Part shown: positions 36,201 to 46,700 of the stretch, piece after piece
How positions within the stretch are numbered: the stretch's first letter is position 1
How the letters are laid out: the number at the start of each line of letters is the position of its first letter
Notes under the pieces: generated by a model
The model's database searches: none
Told to the model about the DNA's origin: nothing
The model's input: the letters and a program-made list of their open reading frames with translations, nothing else
Source of the DNA: Diplosphaera chodatii
Lineage: Eukaryota > Chlorophyta > Trebouxiophyceae > Prasiolales > Stichococcaceae
Direction of reading: 5' to 3'
Length of the DNA: 64,000 nt
Assembly (NCBI GenBank): GCA_032358165.1
Contig: JAALGY010000062.1
Coordinates: 62,001-126,000 of the forward strand
Translations under genes and position numbers: made by a program

Positions 36201-38081
36201 GCACGATGCGCACCAGCTCCGGGAAGTGCCACGAGTACCACTCCCGCACCCGCATCACAAAGGTGTTCACGTCCTTGTCCAGCGTGTCCAGCAGCGCGAT
36301 GGCCTGCGGAGCAGGGTACAGGGTCTCAGGGTTTAGGGTTTACTGACAGCGGCACTTCATTGATACCGTGTTGTCAGTGAGTGCAAAAATGACCCGATGT
36401 CAGCTAAAATGGCACACCGTTGAAGTGCGCACGCCCGGGCGCTGGTCGTGCTGCAGGACCACAATCCCAGCCTTGCCAGGGGCAGGGGCCAGGGTCCAGG
36501 AGGCAGCAGGGGGCTGCGCACCTGGATGATCATGTTGTCCTGGCGGTTGACGTTGAACTTGACCTTGGCGCGGGAGTAGGAGTGCGCCAGGCCCAGCTGC
36601 GCGCGGGACGCCTCCGCAGTCGCCAAGTTCTGCAGGGTGTACTTTGGAGGGTCTTCGGCATGGGGTGAAATATGCAAGGCATGTCATGGTGAGTCAGCCG
36701 GCAGCAGGGATGACACCGCCTTCAGCTGGCCTGCAGCTGGCCGTCTGACGACATTTGCATGCCAGCACTGACATGGTGGCTGCCAATGGCCATATTCTCG
36801 GCACGTCGGCTGTCGTCAGTGGCATATGCAAACCGAGTGGCAAATCTTTCCAGGCATGAAAGGGCTGAATTCGGCCGACAAATTTCGCCGACGTAGGCAC
36901 ATATACACTGCACTCCGCCCAGCAACTGCAGGCCTTGTCAGCAACTGGCAACCGGACAGATGTGCATCCACAGCTCATCTCTCTGCAATTGCAGACCACC
37001 GAGAAGGCCTGCCTTTGGTGGGCCAGAAGGTTTGGTCCCCAATGCTGTACTGCTGACCGAGGGTTTCGAGCCTTGCAAATGCTTTCGTGCGTACACCCAT
37101 CGTATCAAGAGTCCTCCAACTGGTGTATTGGAGCCAGCCTGTGCACCTTTGTGAGGTGGCCGGCATGTGCGCGCACGCCGCGCAGCAGCTCGCCGGTCTG
37201 CTCGTTGCAGGCGCAGGGCAGGCCCAGCTGCTCGCTGATCGCGTTACCCAGCTTCGCCTCCGCCACGCCCAGCGTGAACTTGGGCTTCTTGCCCTCCTTC
37301 ACCTGCGCCGTGCAGAGGCCCTGGAGTTGTCAGGACCCTGCGCTGCAGATGGGTGCTGGCAGTGGCCCCGCCACATGATGGCGTTGCTGCAGATGCGGCG
37401 CTTCAGGGCGCCTCATCGCTCGCAGGTTGAGCGATCAGCGGAGGGCAGCCCGATGCAGCTGTCCAGCTGTGTGCGCACGGGAAGCCCCAAGAACGGAGCA
37501 CAGTCTAGGGTCCAGCGTGCTGGAGTCCAACAGGGGCGCCTTGCCTTGGGCATGTTGAGCTGCAGGAAGTTCTTCAGCGTGTCGGTCACGCCGCCCTCCG
37601 AGATGGCCGACGCCTCATCCAGCGCCTGTTTGAAGACCACAGTCTACAGTTTCAATCTATACTCCGAGGCGGCACAGAGCTGACGCGCTGCTATGGTGGA
37701 AAGTTTCGGCCCCGGAGTGATGCATCATGCGACAGGGTGTGCTGTGCGCCACTCAGCACCTGGGCAGCCGTCGAGAAGGGCACAAAGCCGGTGAGCGCGA
37801 TGGCCTTGGAGAAGCGGGCCAGGTCGCTGGCGAGCGCCGCGGCGCCTGCGTTGCCCTGCGCCAGCTCATCCGCCTGCTTCACCTGCAGAAGCCAAGGGAC
37901 CCGCACTCAAGACACCCCCTCGCCCCAGGAGCCCATTGAGCTGAAGCACCTCAGGCACACCCTGGCCATGCGTAGTGCCAGGAAGCAGTTTTCAAGTTCA
38001 TAGCAGTGAATGCAATTGGCGCAGCGGCACCTCAAACAGCGCGTAGCCGTGCGCAGCCTCGAACAGGAGGTACATGGCCAT
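33229..38081 (-). CDS. NOP56: NOP56, box C/D snoRNP core protein
   Basis: Nucleolar scaffold of box C/D snoRNPs that positions fibrillarin for rRNA 2'-O-methylation. Fourteen exons on the minus strand: 38081-38031, 37882-37760, 37625-37545, 37302-37147, 36629-36522, 36303-36108, 35672-35540, 35277-35151, 34953-34837, 34586-34470, 34235-34152, 33963-33795, 33500-33442, 33306-33229, giving 532 residues. N-terminal domain [22 protein letters not shown] region ~170-280; Nop domain ~283-430 with [20 protein letters not shown] and [20 protein letters not shown]. The [15 protein letters not shown] form and [14 protein letters not shown] fit NOP56 rather than NOP58. The tail has three KKE/KKx lysine blocks, as usual for the family, spread over the last three exons. 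The NMPK|VKEGKK junction uses a GC donor (AAG|GCAAGG) at 37544. The donor after 34152 (AGG|GTTTAG) lies inside a telomere-like motif. Stop at 33229-33231. Confidence 0.95.
34141..34154. repeat. Telomere-like motif forming a NOP56 5' splice site
   Basis: AACCCCTAAACCCT on the plus strand; in NOP56 sense it reads AGG|GTTTAGGGG, so the donor GT is supplied by the TTTAGGG unit. Phase 0 on both sides supports this donor. Confidence 0.7.
36328..36342. repeat. TTTAGGG motif pair in a NOP56 intron
   Basis: AGGGTTTAGGGTTTA, two consecutive plant-type telomere units, about 25 bp upstream (gene sense) of the exon starting at 36303. Confidence 0.75.
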
Positions 38082-38908
38082 GGCTGCTGCGGCCGCCGGC
38101 GACTTGCGGCTGGTGCTGCCGCCCCTGCAGCGGCGTCACCCACGCCACTGCTTGCAGCGCCCGCTGCGCTTTCGCCGAGCCGCCTGCTCGTCAGCAAGCT
38201 GCGAAGCCCGCCGCCCGCCCGACAGCAGGCGGCAGGGTGCGCTGCTCGCGCCGGCTGTGGCGGGACTCAGACGCCGGCTCCGCAGCACGATGCAATGACC
38301 GGCACAGCGCCCCTGCCTGCAGGCAAAGGCTAGTGATTGGTTCAAACATGAACGACCGTTGCAAAGTGCAAGCCGATCTCCCGCCAGTGAAGAGTTCAGG
38401 AGCATGGTCAGTCGCGATGTCCTCGGCGACAAGACGCATGCACACCCATAGACCATGTGCTCTGAGGCGCCATGCGGTAGGAAGCAACAAGCCGGCAAGG
38501 ATCTGGCGGCCAATCTGTCCAAGAGGCAAGCTTACCGCTCCAGAGCCTGGTAGGACGGGCGGCTGCTTTCGGTAGGCTATGCAAAGCTGGCAAAGCTGCG
38601 GCACTCTGATGCAAGCAACGTCGACGAGCCGTGTGCGTCGTAGTGTTTACCAGCCACACAACAATCGAAGTATCGCGCCCAACAGGACCTGCAGAGGGGC
38701 AAGGCAACTGCGTGCATCCAGTACTTTACCTCCGTGAGCAACTTGGCAAGCTGCGATTGTACTTTAACACTGTGCCACCGTGTAGGGTTTGGCAGTCTCG
38801 GCGATCAGCAAGAAGCTGCCTCAATATTTGAGGTGCAAGCGCGCCATTCGGCGCTACAACTCATTCTATCTGTTTCACCGCTAATCCAGGAAATTATAAA
38901 CAGCAATC
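38082..38908. other. Divergent promoter region NOP56 / ABM-barrel gene
   Basis: 827 bp between two start codons on opposite strands. Open frames here are short and lack splice support. A TTATAAA at 38894-38900 is only 9 bp before the plus-strand ATG, too close to serve that ATG as a TATA box. A degenerate telo-like TAGGGTTT is near 38785. Confidence 0.55.
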
Positions 38909-41741
38909 ATGGCGCGTTTCGCTATTGTCGCAGCGCTGTTGCTGGCGTTCTCCGTTGCATCGGTGTCTGCCCGCCCCGGCCCCGCTGTCAACGTCAATGC
39001 TTGGGCGCAGGACATTGTTGGCGCCATGAAGGTGATCCCCGATATCTCTGCCTGCATGTATCGCATGGCGCCAATTGCTAGTAATTTCGCGCCATGCATG
39101 AAGCATTGGCTGGATCGGTCGATCACAGTGATGTCGTCAGTGCATGTTCTGCACTGCGACGTTTTCCGGCACATTCCGATACACATTCACTACTGACTTC
39201 ATTCCACTGAGACTGCTGCATCCTGCTCGCGCGTACTGAGCGTGCTGTCTCAGCTTGGGGGACGTGGCAGGTCGAGCGATGCTTTCGGGCGTGTGCAGCA
39301 TAATCACTTGCCCTATCTTGCAGCGTTCGCTGCATGCACCGATTGTTGTTAAAAAACCGGTCATCTTAGGTTAGGAAGCTGGCTGTAGGGGTTCCTGCAT
39401 TGCTGGGGGCTTGGTGAGGGGTGCTGGTGTGTGTAGCAAACTTCAGGAGCAGCAGTGCTCCCCGTTGCCATCGAGTAACTGATGTCGTGAAGTCTGCTGC
39501 CGCGTCTAGAGGTCGTGCAAAGTGGTTGGTACAGCGTGCTGCATGATGTCCCATGGCTGCAGTGGCAACATGCGCCGAGGCCACCGCTGCACACCCACAA
39601 CAGATGCATGTGCATGCTCCAGGGCTGGAGTGGCGCCCGCATGGAGGTGGAGGATGCGGCCCTGGCGGCCGCCCTGGGCCACGAGGACGAGGGCGAGCAC
39701 AAGTTCAACCTGCTGGTCAAGTACATCGTGCGCCCGTCCATCGCCAAGGACTTCATAAAGGAGTTCCTGAAGGTGCGCTCCCCATTGTTTGCTGCCTTTT
39801 GAAGCGTTCCCCAGCCCGGGCACTGCACGCAGTGCGACATGCATGGTGAAAGCAGGTCTACGGCAACATCTGCTGAAGGTGGCATATCATATACAAGGGA
39901 GCATGCGGCAGTTGGTCTGGTAGGACCCACTGGCTGATGCCTTCAATTGACTGCCTTTTGATACCCTTCAACAGGTCAAGGACGAGGCCGAGGATGTGAA
40001 GGGCTGCAACATGTACACGCTGTCCTTCGACCTGTCCAAGAACGTCGAGTACTGGAGCTACCAGCGTGCGCACCCTTCCCTTTCCTGCGGCCATGCCGCT
40101 GCAATGGTTTTTGAGCGTCCCTGCTGCGGCCCAGCTCTCACACATGCGAAAACCGTAAAGCGCTGCTCTGAGCTGATGTCAGCAATCTTGTGCGTGTGCA
40201 GAGTGGGAGAGCAAGAAGGACTTCTTCGAGTACATCATGAGCAAGGACACCGAGGTCAAGAAGCTGGCCGAGTGGATCGAGGTGCAGACGCTCGGAGACG
40301 TTTTTGCGCATCGTGCTGCATGACTGTTGCATACCTGCCGGATCCTTCGCACTGAGGCCATTCCTGGTGCTCGACGGACTGTACGACTGCCCGAGCGTGT
40401 GCCATGGAGAGCCAGCGACGCTTGGCTAAACTCTAGGCGCACCTCGGTAACATCGGCAACCTCTGTGCAACCGCGCTCACTGTGTTTGCCCACCCTGTGC
40501 TGCAGGAGAAGGACGTGGTGTACACGCTGTCGCAGCTGGCGCCGGTGGCCTTCCACAAGGAGCACCACCACCACCACGAGCACGGCACCATCCAGCGCCG
40601 CGCGTCCGAGGTGGGCAGCAGAGGATGCAACCTCCCTGGCGCCCGTAGCTTCATATCGCAGGAGCCTCCTGCGTGGTGTCCTGTGTGATCAGCGCAACTG
40701 CTCAACCTGCTGACCTGCTTGAAGGCATGCGTCGGGTGGTCGTGGCATTGCAGGTGGTCGGCTGTGCCCAGCTGTGACAAGGCGCACCAACGACTGATGT
40801 GTATGAATGCTGCAGGCGGCGTCCCAGCCGATGGAGGTGCTCGCCGAGATCCTGTCTGACGCCGCCGACTCCCTGCAGGTGACGCTGGGCCAGATGACGG
40901 TTCCACTGCCGTGCAGCATGTCTTGGAACATGTTCTGTATGTCGGCACATCAGCCAAGTGGATTGCTTGTCCGTCCATACCATAGTGCGTACCATAGCAG
41001 CAAGTCATGTAACCATAAAGTTGACCATACACCAAACTCCGTTGCAGGCGTGGGTGGACCCTGCTGCGGAGCAGGCCGCCCCCGTGGCGCAGCGCAGCGA
41101 GCACGAGCACTCCCGCCCCTTCATCCTCAGCAAGTTCATCGTCAAGCCCTCCGAGCTGGTGCGCGCCCGTGCTGCTCTCCCTCAGCTTCGTGGGTCAATG
41201 TGCCGGCTTCGACGGTGGCTGGCAGTGGTGCCCCTGGGCACGTAGTGGGACCTCGGCAGTGCATATTGCCTCAGCGCTGCTGTCTACACTGCCGCAGGTG
41301 CACTTCGTGAAGGCAGCGGAGCTGATCACAGACGCCGTGGCCGAGGAGAAGGGCAACATCGCCTACGGCTTCTCCAAGGTGTGTGACGCTGTTTGACACT
41401 TGGCATATGGACGAGCATGTCGGAACGATGAGTCTGGCTCCATTCTTGTAGCGCGAGCGGCATACTGGCTGTCCTGCAGCTGCACGCGTGTGAAGCGAGC
41501 TGCTGTCGAGCATACTGATTGCCTGCTCCGCAGAACGTTAGCACGTTCAGTACATCCCTTTGATCTTGTGCAGGCGCTGGATGATGATGTGACCTTCTAC
41601 AACGTGGCAATGTGGGAGAGCAAGGAGGCGGCCTTCGACTTCCTGAAGAGCAAGGCGGCCAAGTGCTTCCTGAAGTACACGCTGGAGAACAACGTGTACG
41701 TCACGACGACGCTGCTGTACCCCATTGAGGGCTCCGACTAA
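38909..41741 (+). CDS. Tandem ABM-like (dimeric alpha-beta barrel) protein, probably secreted or luminal
   Basis: Two copies of the ferredoxin-like ABM/YgiN fold, a family of monooxygenases and heme or quinone binders; the substrate is unknown. Exons: 38909-39031, 39623-39772, 39975-40065, 40202-40281, 40506-40610, 40816-40878, 41048-41158, 41298-41378, 41574-41741; 323 residues in frame. Residues 1-21 (MARFAIVAALLLAFSVASVS then A) look like a signal peptide. Domain 1 (~68-165) runs from FNLLVKYIVRPSIAKDFIKE to YQQWESKKDFFEYIM and VYTLSQLAPVAF. A His-rich linker (HKEHHHHHEH, ~165-174) follows. Domain 2 (~226-320) repeats the plan: FILSKFIVKPSELVHFVKA, FYNVAMWESKEAAFDFL, TTTLLYP. Both keep the family's W-E-S-x-E/K-A/D-F strand-helix element. 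The first exon is joined by phase and signal peptide only; if wrong, the gene starts at ATG 39641 (276 residues) and 38909-39196 is a separate 95-residue secreted peptide. Confidence 0.78.
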
Positions 41742-42488
41742 GCAGATGGACTCGAGGCTATTAGTGTGGTCATCCTGCCGCTCCACACATTTTGCATGCT
41801 CTGTATCGTATCCTGGGGAACCCGCTTCATGGGATTGGCTGTAGTTTTGTGACGAGACTGACCGATACAGTGCTGCAGCTGGTCTGCTGATTTTTTGGGC
41901 ATGATTGGAATGCCTGTTGTTGACTTGCATACGTGTGGATCCGAGCATGGCGCCATGCCGCGTCCGCGCTGGCATGCAAGCAGCTTTGCATGTGTAATGG
42001 GTGTACTACTGTGCACGTCACCCGCTGTCTCGACAGTGTCACTGCGTGAACATGCATGCAAACTCCCTTCCTCGGCTTTGCTATTTGGCTTGATCATCAC
42101 AAAGCCATCCAACGACTTGGGTCGCAGAGGGCTGACGATGACACACCTCGCCATGTCAGCATCGCGTGTTGTCTCACTTCACGCCAACTTGTGCGGGACA
42201 TGCCAAGCAGTGAATTTGCAAGTCGCAAGAAGCGTACACAAGTAGCAAGGAAAGCCATTGCAGAAGCCTGGCGTTGTGGCAGGGCGGTTGCTGGCTTTGA
42301 CACCGTGCCCTGACCTCCGGAATGCATGTTTCTTGAACGTGCCTCATGAAACACGGCAACTGCCCTAAACCCCATGCGGGCGCTGATCCTGAGCGTGCAC
42401 GTCGCTGCTGAGGAGATCAGCTGAGGCACAGGACCGTCAAAGAACGCAAGAAGTCGCAAAACCCTCCCTCGGCCGCAAACCTGCTGGC
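41742..42488. other. Intergenic region before the E2 gene
   Basis: 747 bp, head-to-tail on the plus strand. It contains TGTAA at 41993-41997, and a telo-like CCCTAAACCCCA near 42363, about 120 bp before the E2 start codon. No supported reading frame was seen. Confidence 0.55.
41993..41997 (+). terminator. TGTAA polyadenylation motif of the ABM gene (candidate)
   Basis: The first TGTAA after the stop codon at 41741, 252 bp downstream. Motif-only call. Confidence 0.35.
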
Positions 42489-42965
42489 ATGGCGGTTCCG
42501 GGCGCCAGCGCCATGCTGCGTCTACAGTCCGACCTGCGCCAGATCTGCACCGACCCGCCGGACGGCTGCTCGGCGAGTCCATCCAGCGACTCGGACATGT
42601 TTGTGTGGGCCGCCAGCATCTTTGGCCCCGCCGACACGCCCTGGGAGGGCGGGGTGTTCAGCCTGCGGCTCACCTTCAGCGAGGGCTACCCCAACAGGCC
42701 GCCCAAGGTCAAGTTCACCGGCCCGATGTACCACCCGAACGTGTATCAGGACGGCACGCTGTGCCTGGACCTCATCCAGGACCAGTGGAGCCCGGTGCAG
42801 AGCGTGTCCACGCTGCTGACCAGCGTGCAGAGCCTGCTGACCGACCCCAACTGCAGCAGCCCAGCAAACGCGGAGGCGGCGCGGCTGTTTCAGACGGACC
42901 GGCGGGAGTACAACCGCCGCGTGAAGCGCGTCGCCGCCCGGTCCATCGAGGACGCCTGGAGCTGA
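42489..42965 (+). CDS. Ubiquitin-conjugating enzyme E2, RAD6/UBC2-like
   Basis: Transfers ubiquitin from E1 to substrates with an E3; RAD6-type enzymes act in post-replication repair and histone H2B ubiquitination. The 158-residue protein is a single UBC domain of normal length. The catalytic Cys92 sits in GTLCLDLIQ and the HPN motif at 82-84 (YHPNVYQDGT). Other family marks are FGPADTPWEGGVF, YPNRPPKVKF and SLLTDPNCSSPAN. The short C-terminus (IEDAWS) lacks the acidic tail of yeast Rad6, as in plant UBC1/2. The ATG at 42489 gives the usual N-terminus. It has no intron, while every other gene here has 3 to 33. RAD6 is the closest resemblance by eye; another E2 class is possible. Confidence 0.93.
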   Translation: MAVPGASAMLRLQSDLRQICTDPPDGCSASPSSDSDMFVWAASIFGPADTPWEGGVFSLRLTFSEGYPNRPPKVKFTGPMYHPNVYQDGTLCLDLIQDQWSPVQSVSTLLTSVQSLLTDPNCSSPANAEAARLFQTDRREYNRRVKRVAARSIEDAWS

Positions 42966-43708
42966 TGGGTGCAGCCGGCTGCTGGAAGTCATTTCGCCGC
43001 AGGCGTCGTGAAGCAGTGACGTGCGTCCTGGTGCGTGCGGTGGAGGGTGTGGAAGCTGGGTTGATGCTGCCGCCGTTGCGTCACAGCAACAGCAGGCAGC
43101 TCGGCTGCGAGCCTCTGCAAATACCAGGGACGCAGATGTGCGCAGATGCATGCTCTGTCGAAGCCGGGCACGGTGGCGGGGATTAGCCGTCTGAGCGGCA
43201 CGCTTGATATCAAAAGACATCTGGGCTGTGTAGCCAGTCGCTTGGGCTGTCGCCCTGTTCCCTGGCCACTCGTGCTGATGCTGTAGCAGTGCCTGTCTAT
43301 CTTTCATGGTGTACGCTGTAGAGTGTGCCGTACCACATCATTGTACCACAGGACGTGCGCAGTGCCATGTCCGCAGGTTTCTGCTGGGACATGTGCTTGC
43401 ACGACCAGGCAACGGTTGCTTCTGACGCATGTTCACTTCATTTAGTCTTACTTCATGTTCATCCAGCAGGCGCCTGTAGGCTGGTGGACAAGATCATAGA
43501 TGTGCCTCAAACACAAGCTACCCTGATGAGGTTTATTTGTTGCGCCGTGCGCCCTGTGGTAACTACCAGCTCTGATGTACTGACCCACCGCTCGCAGCTG
43601 AGATCGAAGCTTGGCCTGGGCAGCACCCTCAGAAACGCTCTGCCAGTTGCTCTCTGGTCAGCAGCGACACATGGCCATTGACTACGATGACGAGACGTTT
43701 GGTAGCCC
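42966..43708. other. Convergent 3' intergenic region (E2 / AIR carboxylase)
   Basis: 743 bp between two facing stop codons. No supported frame, hairpin or TGTAA was seen; presumed 3' UTRs. Confidence 0.6.
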
Positions 43709-46700
43709 TCAGTAGTCCTCCCAGCCGACCGCCTCCAGCCGCGCGGCCTTGTCTTCAACCGTGCGCCGCATGCCGTCCTGGTAGTCCCGCATGCGGTCCA
43801 CCAGCGCCGGGTCCCCGCCGCCCAGGATGCGCGCCGCCAGCAGCCCCGCGTTGGCCGCGTTGCCGATCGCCACCGTCGCCACCGGCACGCCCCGCGGCAT
43901 CTGCAGGGGAGGGAGACCACCTTTGGGGTTTGCGATCTCAAGCCCATCTTGCCAAACAAGGATCAGGGTGTGAGTAGACCATCCTGGCTGCCTGCCAACG
44001 CTCTGGCTACCCAGGTCTTCAGTACAAGTCGTTTGAGATCACTTGCCGAGGCACGGCTCTGGGAAACGCGGCTGCTATTTAGAGAGGACAGCACGGCGGC
44101 TTGACCTCAATTGCACGCACAACCGCCCACTTGTCCGTTGTCCCTCCAAATTGGCCCAAGACCTGATGGCGCCAGCAGCAAGCCTCACAGCTCTGCATGA
44201 TTGTGACCCTACGCAACTGATGGAGACCTAGCATTGGAGCTGCACTCACCTGCACGATGGACAGCAGCGCGTCCAGGCCGTCCAGGTGCGCGCCCTGTGG
44301 CGTCACCGGGACGCCGATGACGGGCAGCGGCGTGGCCGCCGCCACCATGCCCGGCAGGTGCGCCGCGCCGCCCGCCCCCGCGATGATGACCTGAGGGCGT
44401 GCACACATGCAGCTGGTTAACGCACTGCACAGATGGTTCAACCTGTACTGAGCCCACGAGGGGCAACCACATTGGCGTGCACAAGCGATGCCGGGAGGGG
44501 GTTCTGCACCACAGGGTGGGCGTGCCCCGGCAACCGTACATCATATGCGACCTTCAAGTAGGTCGCAGCCTCAAGCTGCAGGCGCTGACGCACCTTCAGG
44601 CCGCGCTCTGCCGCGGTGCGCGCGTAGGCCTCCAGCCGCTGCGGCGTGCGGTGCGCGCTGACTATGGTCACCTGCAGCAGCAATGCAATGCCAATGTCCA
44701 GCCCAGGTGTGCCGTCCCAAAGTGTTCGACGTCACTCTGACGACGTGCACCTGAGGTGTGCACCTGAGACATGCAGCTGGGAGCAGACAGCGCAAGACAC
44801 AGCGCCGGCCATCCACTGGCAGCGGCTCCAGCTTCCGGGCCAGCCCGGAGTGGCAGCCCGATTGCTGCCCTGCACCTGGGCCTGGCGGCAGGGGGACCCT
44901 CACCTCGCACGCGATGCCGAAGTCCCGCAGCGCCTCGGCAGCGGCGCGCATTGTCGGCAGATCCGAGTCGCTGCCCATGATGATGCCCACCTGCGAAGCC
45001 AGCCCGAGGGATGTGAAGCGTGACGGCGGCGATGACACTGCTGAGGGGCACTTGCATTGGACTGCAACTCAATTTAATCTAGGTCCGGCCCTGATAGAAG
45101 TGTGCACCTCACACCTTGCCAATCAGAGCAGTTATTGCTGATAGACGGCCAAGGCAGGCGATGCACAACGCATACAAACTAGGAAACAGAGTGAAACGAG
45201 CTGGCAGCGAAGCGGACCTGCGGCTGTGACCCTGGGGGTGCTGCTGCTGCTGCTGAAGCTGTTGCCGGCGTGTCCGCGGGCGCCGCCGCGCCGCCGCCGC
45301 CGCTGCCGCTGTGCTCCAGGGCATCCGCGGCGCCGGGGTCAATGGCCCGCAGCCGCGCCCGCGCCTCCGCCCTGCTGTCTGCAGCGCCGCAGATGAATGT
45401 TGTAGAACGAAAGCATTCAGGTACATTCATGTTATGACAACACGCTTGTGAGGGGCGATCCTATCCTGTGCACCACGTGCGGCAGCTGAGCAGCATTGGC
45501 CGGGTCGGCCGTGCACTCCGATGCCCGCGGGTGCTGAGTGGTGCCCGCAGCAGCAGTCACGCAGCTGCTGCCCCTGAACAGCAGCACTCTGAGACTCGGC
45601 TGCCGGGACTGCCAACAGGGCGGTCCCAGCAGCTCACCTGCTGTGATGGTGATGTGGCCCAGCTTGCGGCCGAGGGAGACGCCGGCCTTGGCGTACCAGT
45701 GCAGAGAGGCGCCAGGCGTCTGCGACAGGTAAAAGCGTACATAGGGCCTTTGTGATCTAGGGCTTTCACGGACATGTCGATGCAGGCGCCGTCCGGCAGC
45801 TGCTGACGGTGGGCGTGGGCCGCCGGTGATGAGCTGCCGCTGCTGGCCATCAGTTTAGGGTTCAAGGCACGGTGCATGATGCGTCAGCATCTTGGGGTCT
45901 CTGTCATGAGGCGCAGCACCAACCCTCCAGATTGTTCCCAGTACCCTGGACCCACCTGCAGCGCCGCCTGGATCTTGGCCTGCGTGGGCGCCGCGCCGCC
46001 GGCCTCCCCGAGCAGGTTCAGCATGATGGCCGCGCCCACCTGCCGGAGTTCGACAGCACCGCTCAGCCCCGTGTTGAGGGTGCTGCAGGGTTGCCCGGGT
46101 TCAGAGCAGCCTGGGCACACGGACGGCGCGCGCCGCGACCCGCGAGGCATGACCTGTCACACACCGCTCTGCCCCTGCCGCCATGCTGTTCAGCATGCGA
46201 TTGAGTCACTGTGCATCCACACAGAGCGGCGGGGTGATGCCTGCGTGCGGCTGACACACTCGGCAGCCGCCTCGACGCCCCACCTTTAGGTCGGTCGAGC
46301 CCAGCGGCCAGCCCAGGACCGCGCGCACGTGCTGCTCGTACTGGCTGGTGGCGCACCCCTCGATGGTGTAGTGCCCTGCGGCGGGCATGAGGGAGGCTGC
46401 AGCCGCTGCCAGCTGCGCCAGTGTCTTGAGCCATGCATGACTGTTGCAACAGCCGCGCGCATCTTGCATGCATCAGATGTGTGGCCCCTTGACACAGCAT
46501 ACAACGAAGCTCATACGGAGTGCATTGTGCATGGCGGCAAGGCCTGGCCAGCATGCGTCTGGGCAGGAGGCGTCCCGCGTCGAGCCTGCTGCTCGGGCCA
46601 GTCCCCTCGCCGGCACCTGAGTTGTGGGGGCGCGGCGCGACCTCGTTGAGCAGCAGCCGCCCGTCCTGCAGCAGGAACAGCTCCACGCCAAAGACCCCCG

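Noticed and set aside
38909..39196. Independent 95-residue secreted peptide gene
   Set aside because: The signal-peptide half ends at a good donor (AAG|GTGATC) in phase with the ABM gene, so a first exon of that gene is preferred. It is kept as the alternative model.
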